The translations under genes and the position numbers were made by a program. Below, in pieces: positions 1-8,101 of a DNA stretch of 64,000 bases. Position 1 is the first letter of the stretch, and every line of letters starts with the position of its first letter. The notes beneath the pieces were generated by a model that worked only from the letters and a program-made list of their open reading frames with translations, was not told the origin of the DNA and did not search any database. Origin of the DNA: Bifidobacterium tibiigranuli (GTDB taxonomy: Bacteria > Actinomycetota > Actinomycetes > Actinomycetales > Bifidobacteriaceae); the NCBI RefSeq assembly GCF_009371885.1, contig NZ_QLZA01000003.1, positions 62,001 to 126,000 on the forward strand, written 5' to 3'.

Positions 1-997
1 GCCATCCGAATACGACTATGAGCGCGAACACGGCAAGCAGCAGGATGTTGATGACGATGAAGCCGAAAACTTTGAGATAGTATCCGTCTGCCCTGCGGCG
101 ATTGCTCGCGTCGAAGACCCCGAAGCGAATAATCATCTGGGTGAGGATAATAGCGACGAGCAGCAGGATGACGACCGGAATCGGAAGGTCGAGCAGAGCG
201 AACAGTTCGGCGGCAAGCAACACGAGCAGCACAAGCACATACTGCCGCGCGACCAGGTTGAGCGCCCGCCCGAGCGTGAACGCCGTATCGTGCAGGAGGG
301 CGCGGCGCACCACCCACACGCACAGCACCAGCACGATATTGAAGATGAGGAAGCCGAGCGCCGCGACGATGAAGATGCTGGTGATATTGCTTCTGAGCGT
401 TGACTCCCAGCGGTCCACGCGCCCGCCGAATGACGCCTGTACCCTGCCCAGCTTATTGGTGAGCATGGTAGTGATATACGAGGTGACGAAGTCGAACGGC
501 ATGGCGAGGGACCCACTGGGAAGCGCCTCTCTGGCCGAGGCTATCCCTTGATCCACATATCCGAGGACGAGCGCTTGCAGGCTGCCGGCCCTGTTGGTGG
601 CATACGCGGCGAATGCGGAGATCGCGCGCCATGCCATCGTAGCTGGAATCAGCGCGCTGAATATCGAGGTCACGACTATGGCTAGCCAGCCGAAGATGCT
701 CCGGTCACTCTCGCGCATATCGCGAGATGGCGCCTTGAGCGAGCTGGCGAGCCATGCCACTAGACCACGGGAGGCGGCATTGGCGGCGGCGTCAGCACTC
801 GTAGCACTGGCATTCGTCGCAGGTGCACCCAACACAGGCGCACCCAGTGCAGATGTACCCAGTGCAGCCGTACCCAGTGCAGAATCGGCTGGCGCAATCC
901 TCAGCTGCGTGCCTCCCGTGTCAGCATCGCTCTGACTGCGCCTGCTTCCCTCGGCCTCTTCGTGAGCATCTTCCTCAACCCGCTGATCCACGATCAT
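1..997 (-). CDS. Membrane protein of unknown function, C-terminus cut by the window edge
   Basis: An open frame runs on the minus strand from an ATG at 997 to the window edge, about 332 codons without a stop. The start lies 4 nt after the malQ stop and follows the purine-rich run GAGGGG, so it is probably cotranslated with malQ. The first ~75 residues are polar and low in complexity and include four tandem units of the type ALGT/ALGA encoded by 15-nt repeats. The rest has at least four hydrophobic stretches, consistent with an integral membrane protein: one near residue 100, one near 210, a pair around 245-275 and one at the cut end. I do not recognise the family. The C-terminus lies outside the window. 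Confidence 0.7.
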   Translation of the reverse strand, partial: MIVDQRVEEDAHEEAEGSRRSQSDADTGGTQLRIAPADSALGTAALGTSALGAPVLGAPATNASATSADAAANAASRGLVAWLASSLKAPSRDMRESDRSIFGWLAIVVTSIFSALIPATMAWRAISAFAAYATNRAGSLQALVLGYVDQGIASAREALPSGSLAMPFDFVTSYITTMLTNKLGRVQASFGGRVDRWESTLRSNITSIFIVAALGFLIFNIVLVLCVWVVRRALLHDTAFTLGRALNLVARQYVLVLLVLLAAELFALLDLPIPVVILLLVAIILTQMIIRFGVFDASNRRRADGYYLKVFGFIVINILLLAVFALIVVFGW

Positions 998-1001
998 CCC
1001 C

Positions 1002-3170
1002 TCATGCTCTCATGATTGCGGCGAGCGATTGCAGACGAGGGTTGTCGAAGAGCGCTTCGAGCGGCACGACGTCGCCGTTCTCGTCGGCCAGCGGAATGCG
1101 CCAGTTCGGATATTCGTTGTTCGTGCCCGGCTGGTTCTGGGTGCGGCGCTCTCCTACCGCGTCGGTCAGCGAAGCAGCCAACAGCCTGCTCGGCGCGGCC
1201 TTGAGACCGCGGTAAAGCGCCTCGACGATCTGCTGCGTGTGCTCGGTCTCGTCGGTGATGAGCTCGGGGTCGAGGAAGCCCTTGTCGACCAGCATCGCAA
1301 GCATCGCGTTATGCTCCTGCACGGCCCCTGCCTTGAAGTCCTCGACCGGCTCAGTGAGCAGGTGCAGACGGTCGCGCAGCTCGACGTGCTCATAGACCAA
1401 GTACCCTGCGGCCGGCGGCATGTCATGCGTATTGACGGAGGCGAGCGCATCGCGACGCCAAGTGTCGGGCGGCAGGAACTCCCCGTCCTTCTGTGCGAAC
1501 CATTCGACGGTGCAGCCCAGAATCCCGTGGCGCTTAAGCGAATCGACCACGAATTTGGGCACCACGCCGAGATCCTCGCCCACGATCACGCCCTGGGCGC
1601 GCGCAGCCTCGATGGCCAGAATGCCAATCATAGTCTCGCTGTCATAATGCACGTAGGCGCCTTGGATGGCCGAGCGGCCCTGCGGTATCCACCACAGCCG
1701 GAAGAGGCCCAGAATATGGTCGATGCGCACTGCGCCAGCCTGTGAGAACATGCCGTGCACCAGGCTGCGATACGCCTGATAGCCCGTGGATTCCAGCGAT
1801 AGGGGGCTTAGGGGCGGCTGGCTCCAATCCTGGCCCTGCTGGTTAAAGTAGTCCGGCGGGGCGCCGACCGTGGCACCCTTGGCGAAACGTTCGGGATCCC
1901 ACCACACTTCGGAACCGGCCGGATGCACGCCGACGGCCATATCCGACATGATGCCGATGCCCATGCCCGCATCCTTGGCCGCTTGCTGGGCGTCTTCGAG
2001 CTGACCGATAGCCACCCATTCGAGCCAGCGATAGAAGTCAAGCGTGTCGGGGAACTGCGCGCGCACCTGCGCGATCGCCTCGGAATCCTTGGACAGCGCA
2101 TGAATCCAGTTGCCCTGATCATTGTCGTCCGGAGCGCCCCACTTGTCGTAGCACAGGCACCAGGTCGCATAGGCCTCAAGCTCGTCGCCGGTCGCCTGCT
2201 TGAACTGGTCGAATTGCGCCTGCCGGGCAGCGCCCAGACCGGCTTTGAAGATCAGCCAGAGCGCGCGCATCTTCGAGCGCCACATCGCGTCGCGGTCGAT
2301 GAGCTGCGCATCGCCGTTAAGCGCCTCGGTCTGATTGTGCAGCTCGGTAATCTGAGCGCGCGTCTCCTCATCCAGAGCGTCGTATTCCTCAATGCCCTCA
2401 GGGCGAATGTAGGTGAAGTTCACGAAGCGGCGCGAGACGGGCAGATAAGGCGAGGGCGTGAGCGGCGAAACCGGTTCGGCGGCATGCAGCGGATTGACGA
2501 GCAGAAAATCGGCACCGGTCCTGTGCTTCGACTCAACCAGCAGGGTCTTCAGATCGGCGAAGTCGCCCACGCCCCATGACCCGGCCGAACGAATCGAATA
2601 CAGCTGGGCCATCCAGCCCCACAGCTGGCCATCCTTGATCGGCTCCAACGGCTCGATCCGCTCCGGCGCGCTGATCAGCGTGGCATCCTGCTCGCGCTCA
2701 CCGACCGTGACATGCAACGTGTGGTAGCCCATCGGCAGGTCGGCGGGAATGAGAATCGAGGCCGTGACCACGAAGGCATCCCCGAGCGGGTAGGCCCCTG
2801 AGCCGTCTCCCGCGTCGATGGTCACCTCGCCGTCGTACTTCTCGCCGTTCTCCAAGGTGATGCTGGCCGTGGGGACATCGAGCACGCCGGTATTGACCGG
2901 GACCTCGCTCTGCTCGCCTACGGTGTGCAGCACGGTGGGCGTGACCAGGCGCCGATGCCGGTCGTCAAGTATTGCGGTGATGGATTGCGCCACTGCTTCA
3001 TCGCTCGTGGCGTCAACGCCCAAGGCACCAAACACGTCGACGAGGACATCATCATCGATCTCGTGATAATCGCTAGTCTGCCCGATGTAGCTGGTCTCCA
3101 CCCCGACCAGTCGAGCCAATCGGATGAGCGGACGCGCCAGGCGTTCTTCGCTTTCGACTTTCTGTGTCAT
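1002..3170 (-). CDS. malQ: 4-alpha-glucanotransferase (amylomaltase, GH77)
   Basis: Transfers alpha-1,4-glucan segments between maltodextrins in the cytoplasm, supporting maltose and glycogen use. The ~722-residue protein has the long N-terminal beta-sandwich extension usual for actinobacterial MalQ, followed by the GH77 barrel. Catalytic motifs are visible: nucleophile Asp484 in RIDH, acid/base Glu532 in GEDLG and the third carboxylate Asp583 in NTHDM. The frame is open upstream to 3218, but I chose the ATG at 3170 because GGAGG lies directly before it and MTQKVESEERLARP matches the family N-terminus. The upstream 16 residues look non-native. It is followed after 4 nt by the truncated membrane protein gene. 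Confidence 0.95.
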   Translation of the reverse strand: MTQKVESEERLARPLIRLARLVGVETSYIGQTSDYHEIDDDVLVDVFGALGVDATSDEAVAQSITAILDDRHRRLVTPTVLHTVGEQSEVPVNTGVLDVPTASITLENGEKYDGEVTIDAGDGSGAYPLGDAFVVTASILIPADLPMGYHTLHVTVGEREQDATLISAPERIEPLEPIKDGQLWGWMAQLYSIRSAGSWGVGDFADLKTLLVESKHRTGADFLLVNPLHAAEPVSPLTPSPYLPVSRRFVNFTYIRPEGIEEYDALDEETRAQITELHNQTEALNGDAQLIDRDAMWRSKMRALWLIFKAGLGAARQAQFDQFKQATGDELEAYATWCLCYDKWGAPDDNDQGNWIHALSKDSEAIAQVRAQFPDTLDFYRWLEWVAIGQLEDAQQAAKDAGMGIGIMSDMAVGVHPAGSEVWWDPERFAKGATVGAPPDYFNQQGQDWSQPPLSPLSLESTGYQAYRSLVHGMFSQAGAVRIDHILGLFRLWWIPQGRSAIQGAYVHYDSETMIGILAIEAARAQGVIVGEDLGVVPKFVVDSLKRHGILGCTVEWFAQKDGEFLPPDTWRRDALASVNTHDMPPAAGYLVYEHVELRDRLHLLTEPVEDFKAGAVQEHNAMLAMLVDKGFLDPELITDETEHTQQIVEALYRGLKAAPSRLLAASLTDAVGERRTQNQPGTNNEYPNWRIPLADENGDVVPLEALFDNPRLQSLAAIMRA

Positions 3171-3278
3171 TCCTCCAGTGTAATCCCTAGCTTGGTGTGG
3201 TACGGCACTTGCGGCCATCCTAGGGCAATCATGTGGCGGAACTCACCTCATAGGCGTCGTATTGCCGTATTGCTGTAC

Positions 3279-4160
3279 TTATCTCTCCTGCAGCCGGGAA
3301 CGGGCGGCCTTGGCCACCTGTGGCGAGGAATCCGCAGCAAGGCGCTCCAGCGTCGGCTGCGCGCATTGGGGATTGAGCGCGACCGCGCGGCGCACCATCG
3401 AGGCGAGTACACCGGAGGCATCAGGCTCAAGCTCGACTCCTAATTGTGCTAGAAAATCTAGTGTTTCCGCACTGGTCTGCGGATTCTGCGCACCTTCCAG
3501 GCGCATCTTCCATGAGGTGCGGCCGTTGCGCAGCGCGATGTCGCGCACTTCGACGTCCTCATCCTTGGTGAGCCTGCCGACGAGCCAGTTCTTGTCATCG
3601 GCATTGCCCGCCACCGCTCGGCGCACCTCGGGCGCGGGATCGACGGAGAGTTTGACCAGCACGTTCGGGAAGGGCATGGTCTGCGCCAAGTAGACGCGGT
3701 CCTCGACGGGGGTACTGGGGTTGCCGGCCACCGCTTCGAGCAATGCGGTCGCACGGGAGAAGGCTGCCTGATTGGCTCTGTCAGGCAAGGGCCTGCGGGC
3801 GAATTCGCTCAGCTCGGCGCTGTCATGGGAGTGCCGCAGCCGCTCGTAGCTGTCGGTCAGCGGTTCGAAATCGTCGGGGTTGCCGGCGGGTTCACTCGCG
3901 TCGACGCTGGCGGGTTCACGCGCGTTGGCGTTAGTGTTGGCGCCGTCATTGTCATTAGCGTTGGCACCGTCGGTGGCACTGTCGTCATCGTTGACAGAAG
4001 TGGCATCGCCCACCGCCGCGCTGTCTATCTCGGCGTCTGCCCCAATATCCTCAGTGATATCAACGTCTCCTGTCTGCACAGCATCCTCCTGCGACTGATC
4101 GGCGTCTTCCGATCCGGTCTGCCGCGCCGTTTCCTGCAATTCGCTCATATCGCCCAGCAT
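3279..4160 (-). CDS. Variant leucine-rich/HEAT-type repeat protein
   Basis: The N-terminal third (to about residue 95) is acidic, rich in Asp/Asn/Ala and probably disordered. The C-terminal ~180 residues contain repeated helical units of the pattern PxPEVRRAVAGN and SPQVAKAARSRL, typical of LRV/HEAT-like repeats found in actinobacterial proteins of unknown function. No catalytic motif or signal peptide is seen, so a cytoplasmic scaffold is the most one can infer. The start is uncertain. The frame is open to 4253, but ATG codons at 4160 and 4148 are better candidates; the former has AAGGGCAGG a few bases upstream. The gene lies just downstream of the YigZ gene on the same strand. Confidence 0.6.
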   Translation of the reverse strand: MLGDMSELQETARQTGSEDADQSQEDAVQTGDVDITEDIGADAEIDSAAVGDATSVNDDDSATDGANANDNDGANTNANAREPASVDASEPAGNPDDFEPLTDSYERLRHSHDSAELSEFARRPLPDRANQAAFSRATALLEAVAGNPSTPVEDRVYLAQTMPFPNVLVKLSVDPAPEVRRAVAGNADDKNWLVGRLTKDEDVEVRDIALRNGRTSWKMRLEGAQNPQTSAETLDFLAQLGVELEPDASGVLASMVRRAVALNPQCAQPTLERLAADSSPQVAKAARSRLQER

Positions 4161-4287
4161 ATCGCCTGCCCTTAAGAACTTCGCCAAGGCAGAGCCCTGA
4201 GGTACAGCTCGCAGCGGTTTGCTCCGCCGAAGCACAGCCCATTGTAGAAGCACAATTATTACAGAAACACAGCTTACAGAGGCGCAG

Positions 4288-4995
4288 TCATTTCAGCGGT
4301 ACAGCCTGCGGCACGATCTGATTGACTATGTCCAACGCCTGCGGTCGCACCGTGCCGCTGAACGCGTTGCGCAGCTGCGATTCGAAGCGGTCGCACTGCT
4401 CGCAAGGCACCAGCACCTCGCATACGACCCCCTGCGCATAGCTCGCATCCACTCTGGTGCCCTGCACCGATTCCAGCAAATGCTCAAACGCACCCAAATG
4501 CCGGTATTCCAGCGCGACCCGATAGTGCCGGCTCGGCATCAGCGCGGCTCTGTCCGCAGCCTCTACGGCCAGCGAGGCGGCTGTCGCGTAGGCGCGAATC
4601 AGGCCGCCCGAGCCCAGCAGAATCCCGCCGAAATAGCGCGTGACGCTCACCACGCAATCGGTGAGACGCTTCGCGCGCAGCACGTCCAGAATGGGCTTGC
4701 CGGCCGTGCCCGACGGCTCGCCGTCGTCGCTCATGCGTTCGCTCAGCCGCTCGCTGGCACCGCACACGCCCGCATAGGCCACATGCCGGGCCTTGGGATG
4801 ACGCTCACGAATCGTCTGCACGAAGGCGAGCGCCTCATCGAGGGTGGCCACATGGCAGGCATTGCCGATGAACTCGGATTTGAGCTCGACAAGCGAGCCC
4901 TGCGCCGGGCTCTCGGGCGCGTTAAGCACCGTGAAGTCCGTGGAGGCTGTGGAATCCGCGGACTGTGCGTGGCTGGTGCGTACTGCATTGTTCAT
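4288..4995 (-). CDS. YigZ/IMPACT family protein (UPF0029)
   Basis: The 235-residue protein carries the IMPACT N-terminal fold signature DDGEPSGTAGKPIL, followed by the VTRYFGGILLGSGGLIRAY motif and a C-terminal domain of the DUF1949 (EF-G IV-like) type. Members bind nucleic acid or the translation machinery, but their molecular role in bacteria is unsettled. A ~35-residue polar extension precedes the core, which starts near the SEFIGNACHV segment. The ATG at 4995 is the first in frame and no strong ribosome-binding site is visible. The gene is divergent from the tenA operon, and the 680-bp space between them is filled with palindromic repeats and a riboswitch. Confidence 0.85.
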   Translation of the reverse strand: MNNAVRTSHAQSADSTASTDFTVLNAPESPAQGSLVELKSEFIGNACHVATLDEALAFVQTIRERHPKARHVAYAGVCGASERLSERMSDDGEPSGTAGKPILDVLRAKRLTDCVVSVTRYFGGILLGSGGLIRAYATAASLAVEAADRAALMPSRHYRVALEYRHLGAFEHLLESVQGTRVDASYAQGVVCEVLVPCEQCDRFESQLRNAFSGTVRPQALDIVNQIVPQAVPLK

Positions 4996-5059
4996 CGATA
5001 CCTATGGTGTCCACGACCCACGACTGTGCGAACCACGACTGCACGACCCGCGGCCCCCA

Positions 5060-5175
5060 AGCGTACGTTTTCCAGCATGCTGCATGAGCCCGTATTGGAA
5101 AACGTACGCTGAGTCGTCGGCAGTGTACGTTTTCCAATACGGACCTCGCGAACGTGTCATAAAACGTACGCTGAC
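5060..5175. repeat. Palindromic repeat array A (two successive hairpins)
   Basis: A 15-bp arm AGCGTACGTTTTCCA at 5060-5074 is repeated as its exact reverse complement at 5096-5110. A third, forward, copy starts at about 5123 (GTACGTTTTCCAATACGG) and a fourth, reversed, ends at about 5173 (AAAACGTACGCT). The order is + - + -. The array lies between the 5' ends of the YigZ and tenA genes, so it is not a simple transcription terminator. No T-tract follows either hairpin. Confidence 0.8.
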
Positions 5176-5390
5176 GAAACGCATGGAGCGCGGTATGCGG
5201 GGGCGCGCAAGGCGCACGCTTGCGACACGCCGCGTACGGCCATATCGCAATGGGACGCGCGAATGCCCGCCATGAAATGCCTATAGACTGGCAACTGGAG
5301 GCGGACGGACAACGGCGTACCTCCGGCTCCACTTCACGCAGCACGTTATCGAAGAACTCACGAATATCATCATGAGTCCGCCATACGGCC

Positions 5391-5503
5391 ACTGGAACGA
5401 ATGCGCCACTGACGCGCGGTGGTGCGGACGTTTTGTTCCAGTAGCCCGTATAACTGGGACGAATATGCCACTGACCGCAACTCAGCGGCGCATTCGTTCC
5501 AGT
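5391..5503. repeat. Palindromic repeat array F
   Basis: The arm CTGGAACGAATGCGCC (5392-5407) has its exact reverse complement at 5487-5502; with one mismatch the arms reach about 22 bp. Inside this pair lie a reversed degenerate copy at about 5428-5452 and a forward copy at 5453-5478 (ACTGGGACGAATATGCC). The + - + - order matches array A 220 bp away, but the sequence is different. Confidence 0.8.
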
Positions 5504-5561
5504 AGCCCCCGCCCACGCACGGTCCCAGCCACCGCATGCTCTCAATCGACGCACGTCGCTC

Positions 5562-5590
5562 TGGACCGCAGCCGGCGGCGCTGGTACAAT
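5562..5590 (+). promoter_or_regulatory. Candidate promoter of the tenA operon
   Basis: TGGACC at 5562-5567 is separated by 17 bp from TACAAT at 5585-5590. This places transcription start near 5597, at the first base of the TPP aptamer. The position relative to the riboswitch is the main support; the -35 box is weak. Confidence 0.5.
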
Positions 5591-5597
5591 CGGCAAT

Positions 5598-5674
5598 CGA
5601 CACGGGGTGTCGCCGCCGGCGACTGAGACCACACCCGTTGAACCTGATGCAGATCATGCTGACGAAGGGATGTC
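5598..5674 (+). promoter_or_regulatory. TPP riboswitch (THI element)
   Basis: The region shows the conserved THI-box blocks in order: ACGGGGTG, CTGAGA, ACCCGTTGAACCTGATG, and the 3' block GAAGGGA. The P1 arms GACA (5599-5602) and TGTC (5671-5674) close the aptamer. The aptamer ends directly at the tenA start codon (5675), and its own GAAGGGA block is the only ribosome-binding site present. Thiamine pyrophosphate binding should therefore hide the Shine-Dalgarno sequence and block translation. No separate terminator hairpin is seen. Confidence 0.93.
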
Positions 5675-6508
5675 ATGAACGATTTTTCGCGACCGCAGAC
5701 GCAATCACCATCATTATCACCATTATCGACTGGCCCACGCTTCACCGATGAGCTCTGGGAGTCGATAGCCCCCGAACTGGCCGCCATCCACAGGATGGAA
5801 TTCCTGAACCTGCTGGGTTCGGGCGAGCTGGACGCCGCCGATTTCCAGTTCTACATGCATCAGGACACGCTGTACTTGCGCGGGTACGCGCGCTCGCTCG
5901 CCCTGCTCTCGGCCCGAAGCCCTACGCCTGAGCTGACCGCCAGCTGGGCTGATGCCGCACGCAGCGCCAGCGTGGAGGAAACCCAACTGCATCGCAGCGT
6001 GCTGCCGAACGGCCCCGATCTGCTCTCGCCGGCCGATCAGCTGCCGTCGCCGGTTTGCCTAGGCTACACATCATTCCTCGTAGCGCAGACCTCGCAGGCA
6101 CCGTATCCGGTGGGCGCCGCAGCCGTGCTCCCCTGCTTCTGGGTGTATGCGCATGTCGCCGAACGGCTGGCCCATCAGGCCGGCGCATTGCTGGAACGCA
6201 ACCCCGACCACCCCTATGCGCAGTGGATTGCCGAATACGACGGCGAGGAATTCCACGCTTCTGTCGAGCAGGCACGCGGCAATGTGGACCGCGCTGCAGC
6301 CGCCGCGTCGCCCGAGGAACGCGACGAGATGCGACGCGCCTACCGCACCGCGACCCGGTACGAATACCTCTTCTGGGATTCGGCGCTGCACCGCCGACCC
6401 TGGCCGGACTTTTCTGATGAAAATGCACAGCCTGATGAAAATGCACAAGCTGATAACGATAACGCGCAGACCGACGCACAGCTCGGTACGCAAGGAGACC
6501 TTCGATGA
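5675..6508 (+). CDS. tenA: TenA family protein, cysteine type (thiaminase II / aminopyrimidine aminohydrolase)
   Basis: TenA_C enzymes hydrolyse aminopyrimidine thiamine breakdown products so that the pyrimidine can be reused for thiamine synthesis. The catalytic Cys is at residue 154 in AAVLPCFWVY, and the conserved C-terminal Glu is in YEYLFWDSA (Glu230). The core spans about residues 22-245; the 30-residue tail is an acidic Asn/Gln repeat not expected in the family. Expression should be controlled by the TPP riboswitch that ends at the start codon, which supports a thiamine-related role. The stop overlaps the start of the second tenA copy by 4 nt (ATGA), so the two are translationally coupled. 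Confidence 0.9.
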   Translation: MNDFSRPQTQSPSLSPLSTGPRFTDELWESIAPELAAIHRMEFLNLLGSGELDAADFQFYMHQDTLYLRGYARSLALLSARSPTPELTASWADAARSASVEETQLHRSVLPNGPDLLSPADQLPSPVCLGYTSFLVAQTSQAPYPVGAAAVLPCFWVYAHVAERLAHQAGALLERNPDHPYAQWIAEYDGEEFHASVEQARGNVDRAAAAASPEERDEMRRAYRTATRYEYLFWDSALHRRPWPDFSDENAQPDENAQADNDNAQTDAQLGTQGDLR

Positions 6509-7185
6509 ACAACCCAACTACAACAGCCGCCGTCAACACGCCATACGACCGCTTCCGCGCCTCGGCGCACGACGAGTGGCAGGCCGCCGTCACCCACCGC
6601 TTCGTGCGCGAGCTAGTGGCGGATCAATTGCCCGACGACGTGCTGCGCGACTATCTGATTCAGGACAATCAGTTCTCCTTCGACTTCCTGTCCCTGCTCG
6701 GCCAGGCGCTCGCTTCGGCTGACACGATGCCGGCCAAGAATCGGCTCGCCCGGCAGCTCGGCTTCATTGCCAATGACGAGGACGCGTACTTCCAGGATCG
6801 GTTCGCCCAGTTCGCAGTGCCGCAGGCCGAAATCGACCATCCGCAGCTTACGCCATCCGCACAGGGATTCCGCCAACTGTATCGCTCGACGCTCGAAACG
6901 CGCTCCTACGCCGACGCGCTTATCGTGCTCACCGTCGCGGAATCGCTCTACCTCGACTGGGCCGAGCTGCAGACCGAGCACGGCACCCGCATGCCCAAAC
7001 TGGCGCAGAATCGCGGCTGGGTCGATGTGCATCGTGGCGGGGATTTCGCCGAATGGGTGACGTTCCTGATCAGCGAACTCAATCGCGTCGTCGACCCCGA
7101 CGACCCCGAGCAGCGCGGTCGCTTCGAGCAGGCCGTGCATTACGAACTCGGCTTCTTCGACGACGCCTACACAGGGAAGGCCTGA
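6505..7185 (+). CDS. TenA family protein, glutamate type (TenA_E)
   Basis: A 226-residue paralogue of the preceding gene. Where the first copy has Cys, this one reads VLTVAESLYLDWAEL with Glu146, the arrangement of the TenA_E subfamily, members of which act on thiamine-derived aminopyrimidines without the catalytic Cys. The helical core and the final FFDDAY motif are intact. The start ATG overlaps the stop of the Cys-type gene. The pair probably processes two related thiamine degradation products, or forms a mixed complex; both ideas are inference. A convergent gatD follows after 85 bp. Confidence 0.85.
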   Translation: MNNPTTTAAVNTPYDRFRASAHDEWQAAVTHRFVRELVADQLPDDVLRDYLIQDNQFSFDFLSLLGQALASADTMPAKNRLARQLGFIANDEDAYFQDRFAQFAVPQAEIDHPQLTPSAQGFRQLYRSTLETRSYADALIVLTVAESLYLDWAELQTEHGTRMPKLAQNRGWVDVHRGGDFAEWVTFLISELNRVVDPDDPEQRGRFEQAVHYELGFFDDAYTGKA

Positions 7186-7222
7186 GGCCGCAGACCGTTT
7201 GCGCGGCCAGCTTACTAGATGA

Positions 7223-7267
7223 CTGGTTGGGTTCGGGTATTTCAGCCTTTGAAACGCACAAACCTAA
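7223..7267. repeat. Imperfect inverted repeat between convergent tenA and gatD
   Basis: The arms GGTTGGGTTCGGGTATTTCA and, in reverse complement, GGTTAGGTTTGTGCGTTTCA pair over about 20 bp with five or six mismatches and a very short loop. It may act as a weak bidirectional terminator for two convergent genes. It also resembles the degenerate members of the palindromic arrays elsewhere in the window. Confidence 0.45.
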
Positions 7268-7270
7268 CCA

Positions 7271-8020
7271 TTAGCGCGGGCGGGCTGCGGCGACTGTGCG
7301 CGCCTGCTCGGCCGCAGCGTCGATGCGGGCCAGATCGGCGCGCTGCTGCTCGCTTTGCTGGGGCTGGAACGCGCCGTAGCGGCGTTCGACGGCAGTGCGA
7401 ATGAGGAAGTCCGATATGGCCGGGTTCTTGGGTAGCAGCGAGCCGTGCATGTAGGTGCCGATCACGTTGCCGACCCTGGCTCCTTCGGTGTGGTCCTCGC
7501 CGTTGTTGCCGGTGCCCTCGGCATCCACAGTGCCCAGCGGCTGCACGCCCTCGCGCAGGAAGGTCTGCCCGGAGTGGTTCTCGTAGCCGATGACGTCGCC
7601 GAACTGCTCGGCGTGCTCGACCAGATTGCCGATCATGCGCACGTTGCGGCCTTTGGTGTACACGCCGAAGATGCCGATGCCGTCGAGCCTCGTGCCGTCG
7701 ATCGTCTCGAAATACTCGCCGAACAGCTGGTACAGCCCGCAGATGGCCAGCATCGGCGTGCCGTCGGCTGCCAGCGAGCGCAATTCGTCGGCGCGCAGGA
7801 ACAGGTCCTCGGTAATTTTCTTCTGCCCATTGTCCTGACCTCCGCCGCCCAGAATCATGTCGATGTGCTCGGGCCATGCGTCGCCCTGGTTGTAGACGTG
7901 CAGGCGCGGTTCGTAGCCGTACAGCGCGAGGCGACGGGTTATCGTGAGCACGTTGCCCCAGTCGCCGTAGATGTTCATGTCCTTGGGATACAAGGACATG
8001 ACGTCGATTGCCTTGGCCAT
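7271..8020 (-). CDS. gatD: Lipid II isoglutaminyl synthase, glutamine amidotransferase subunit GatD
   Basis: GatD supplies ammonia from glutamine to MurT, which amidates the alpha-carboxyl of D-Glu in lipid II to D-isoglutamine. The class I amidotransferase nucleophile is Cys94 in MLAICGLYQLFG, the same number as in Staphylococcus aureus GatD. The catalytic His is about residue 192 in GTYMHGSLL, and the oxyanion Gly-rich loop ILGGGGQDNGQ is present. The 249-residue length fits the family. The gene sits 81 bp downstream of murT on the same strand, as expected for the heterodimer. Confidence 0.95.
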   Translation of the reverse strand: MAKAIDVMSLYPKDMNIYGDWGNVLTITRRLALYGYEPRLHVYNQGDAWPEHIDMILGGGGQDNGQKKITEDLFLRADELRSLAADGTPMLAICGLYQLFGEYFETIDGTRLDGIGIFGVYTKGRNVRMIGNLVEHAEQFGDVIGYENHSGQTFLREGVQPLGTVDAEGTGNNGEDHTEGARVGNVIGTYMHGSLLPKNPAISDFLIRTAVERRYGAFQPQQSEQQRADLARIDAAAEQARTVAAARPR

Positions 8021-8101
8021 CGCGGTTCTCCCCTCGTTCGGCGTGTTCGGCGCGTTTCGATTGTTTGCGTTGTTTGCGTTGTTATCGGTTGTGCTGCCTG
8101 T

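Noticed and set aside
5060..5503. CRISPR array
   Set aside because: The repeats alternate in orientation, are few, and have irregular spacing and no unique spacers. No cas gene is in the window.
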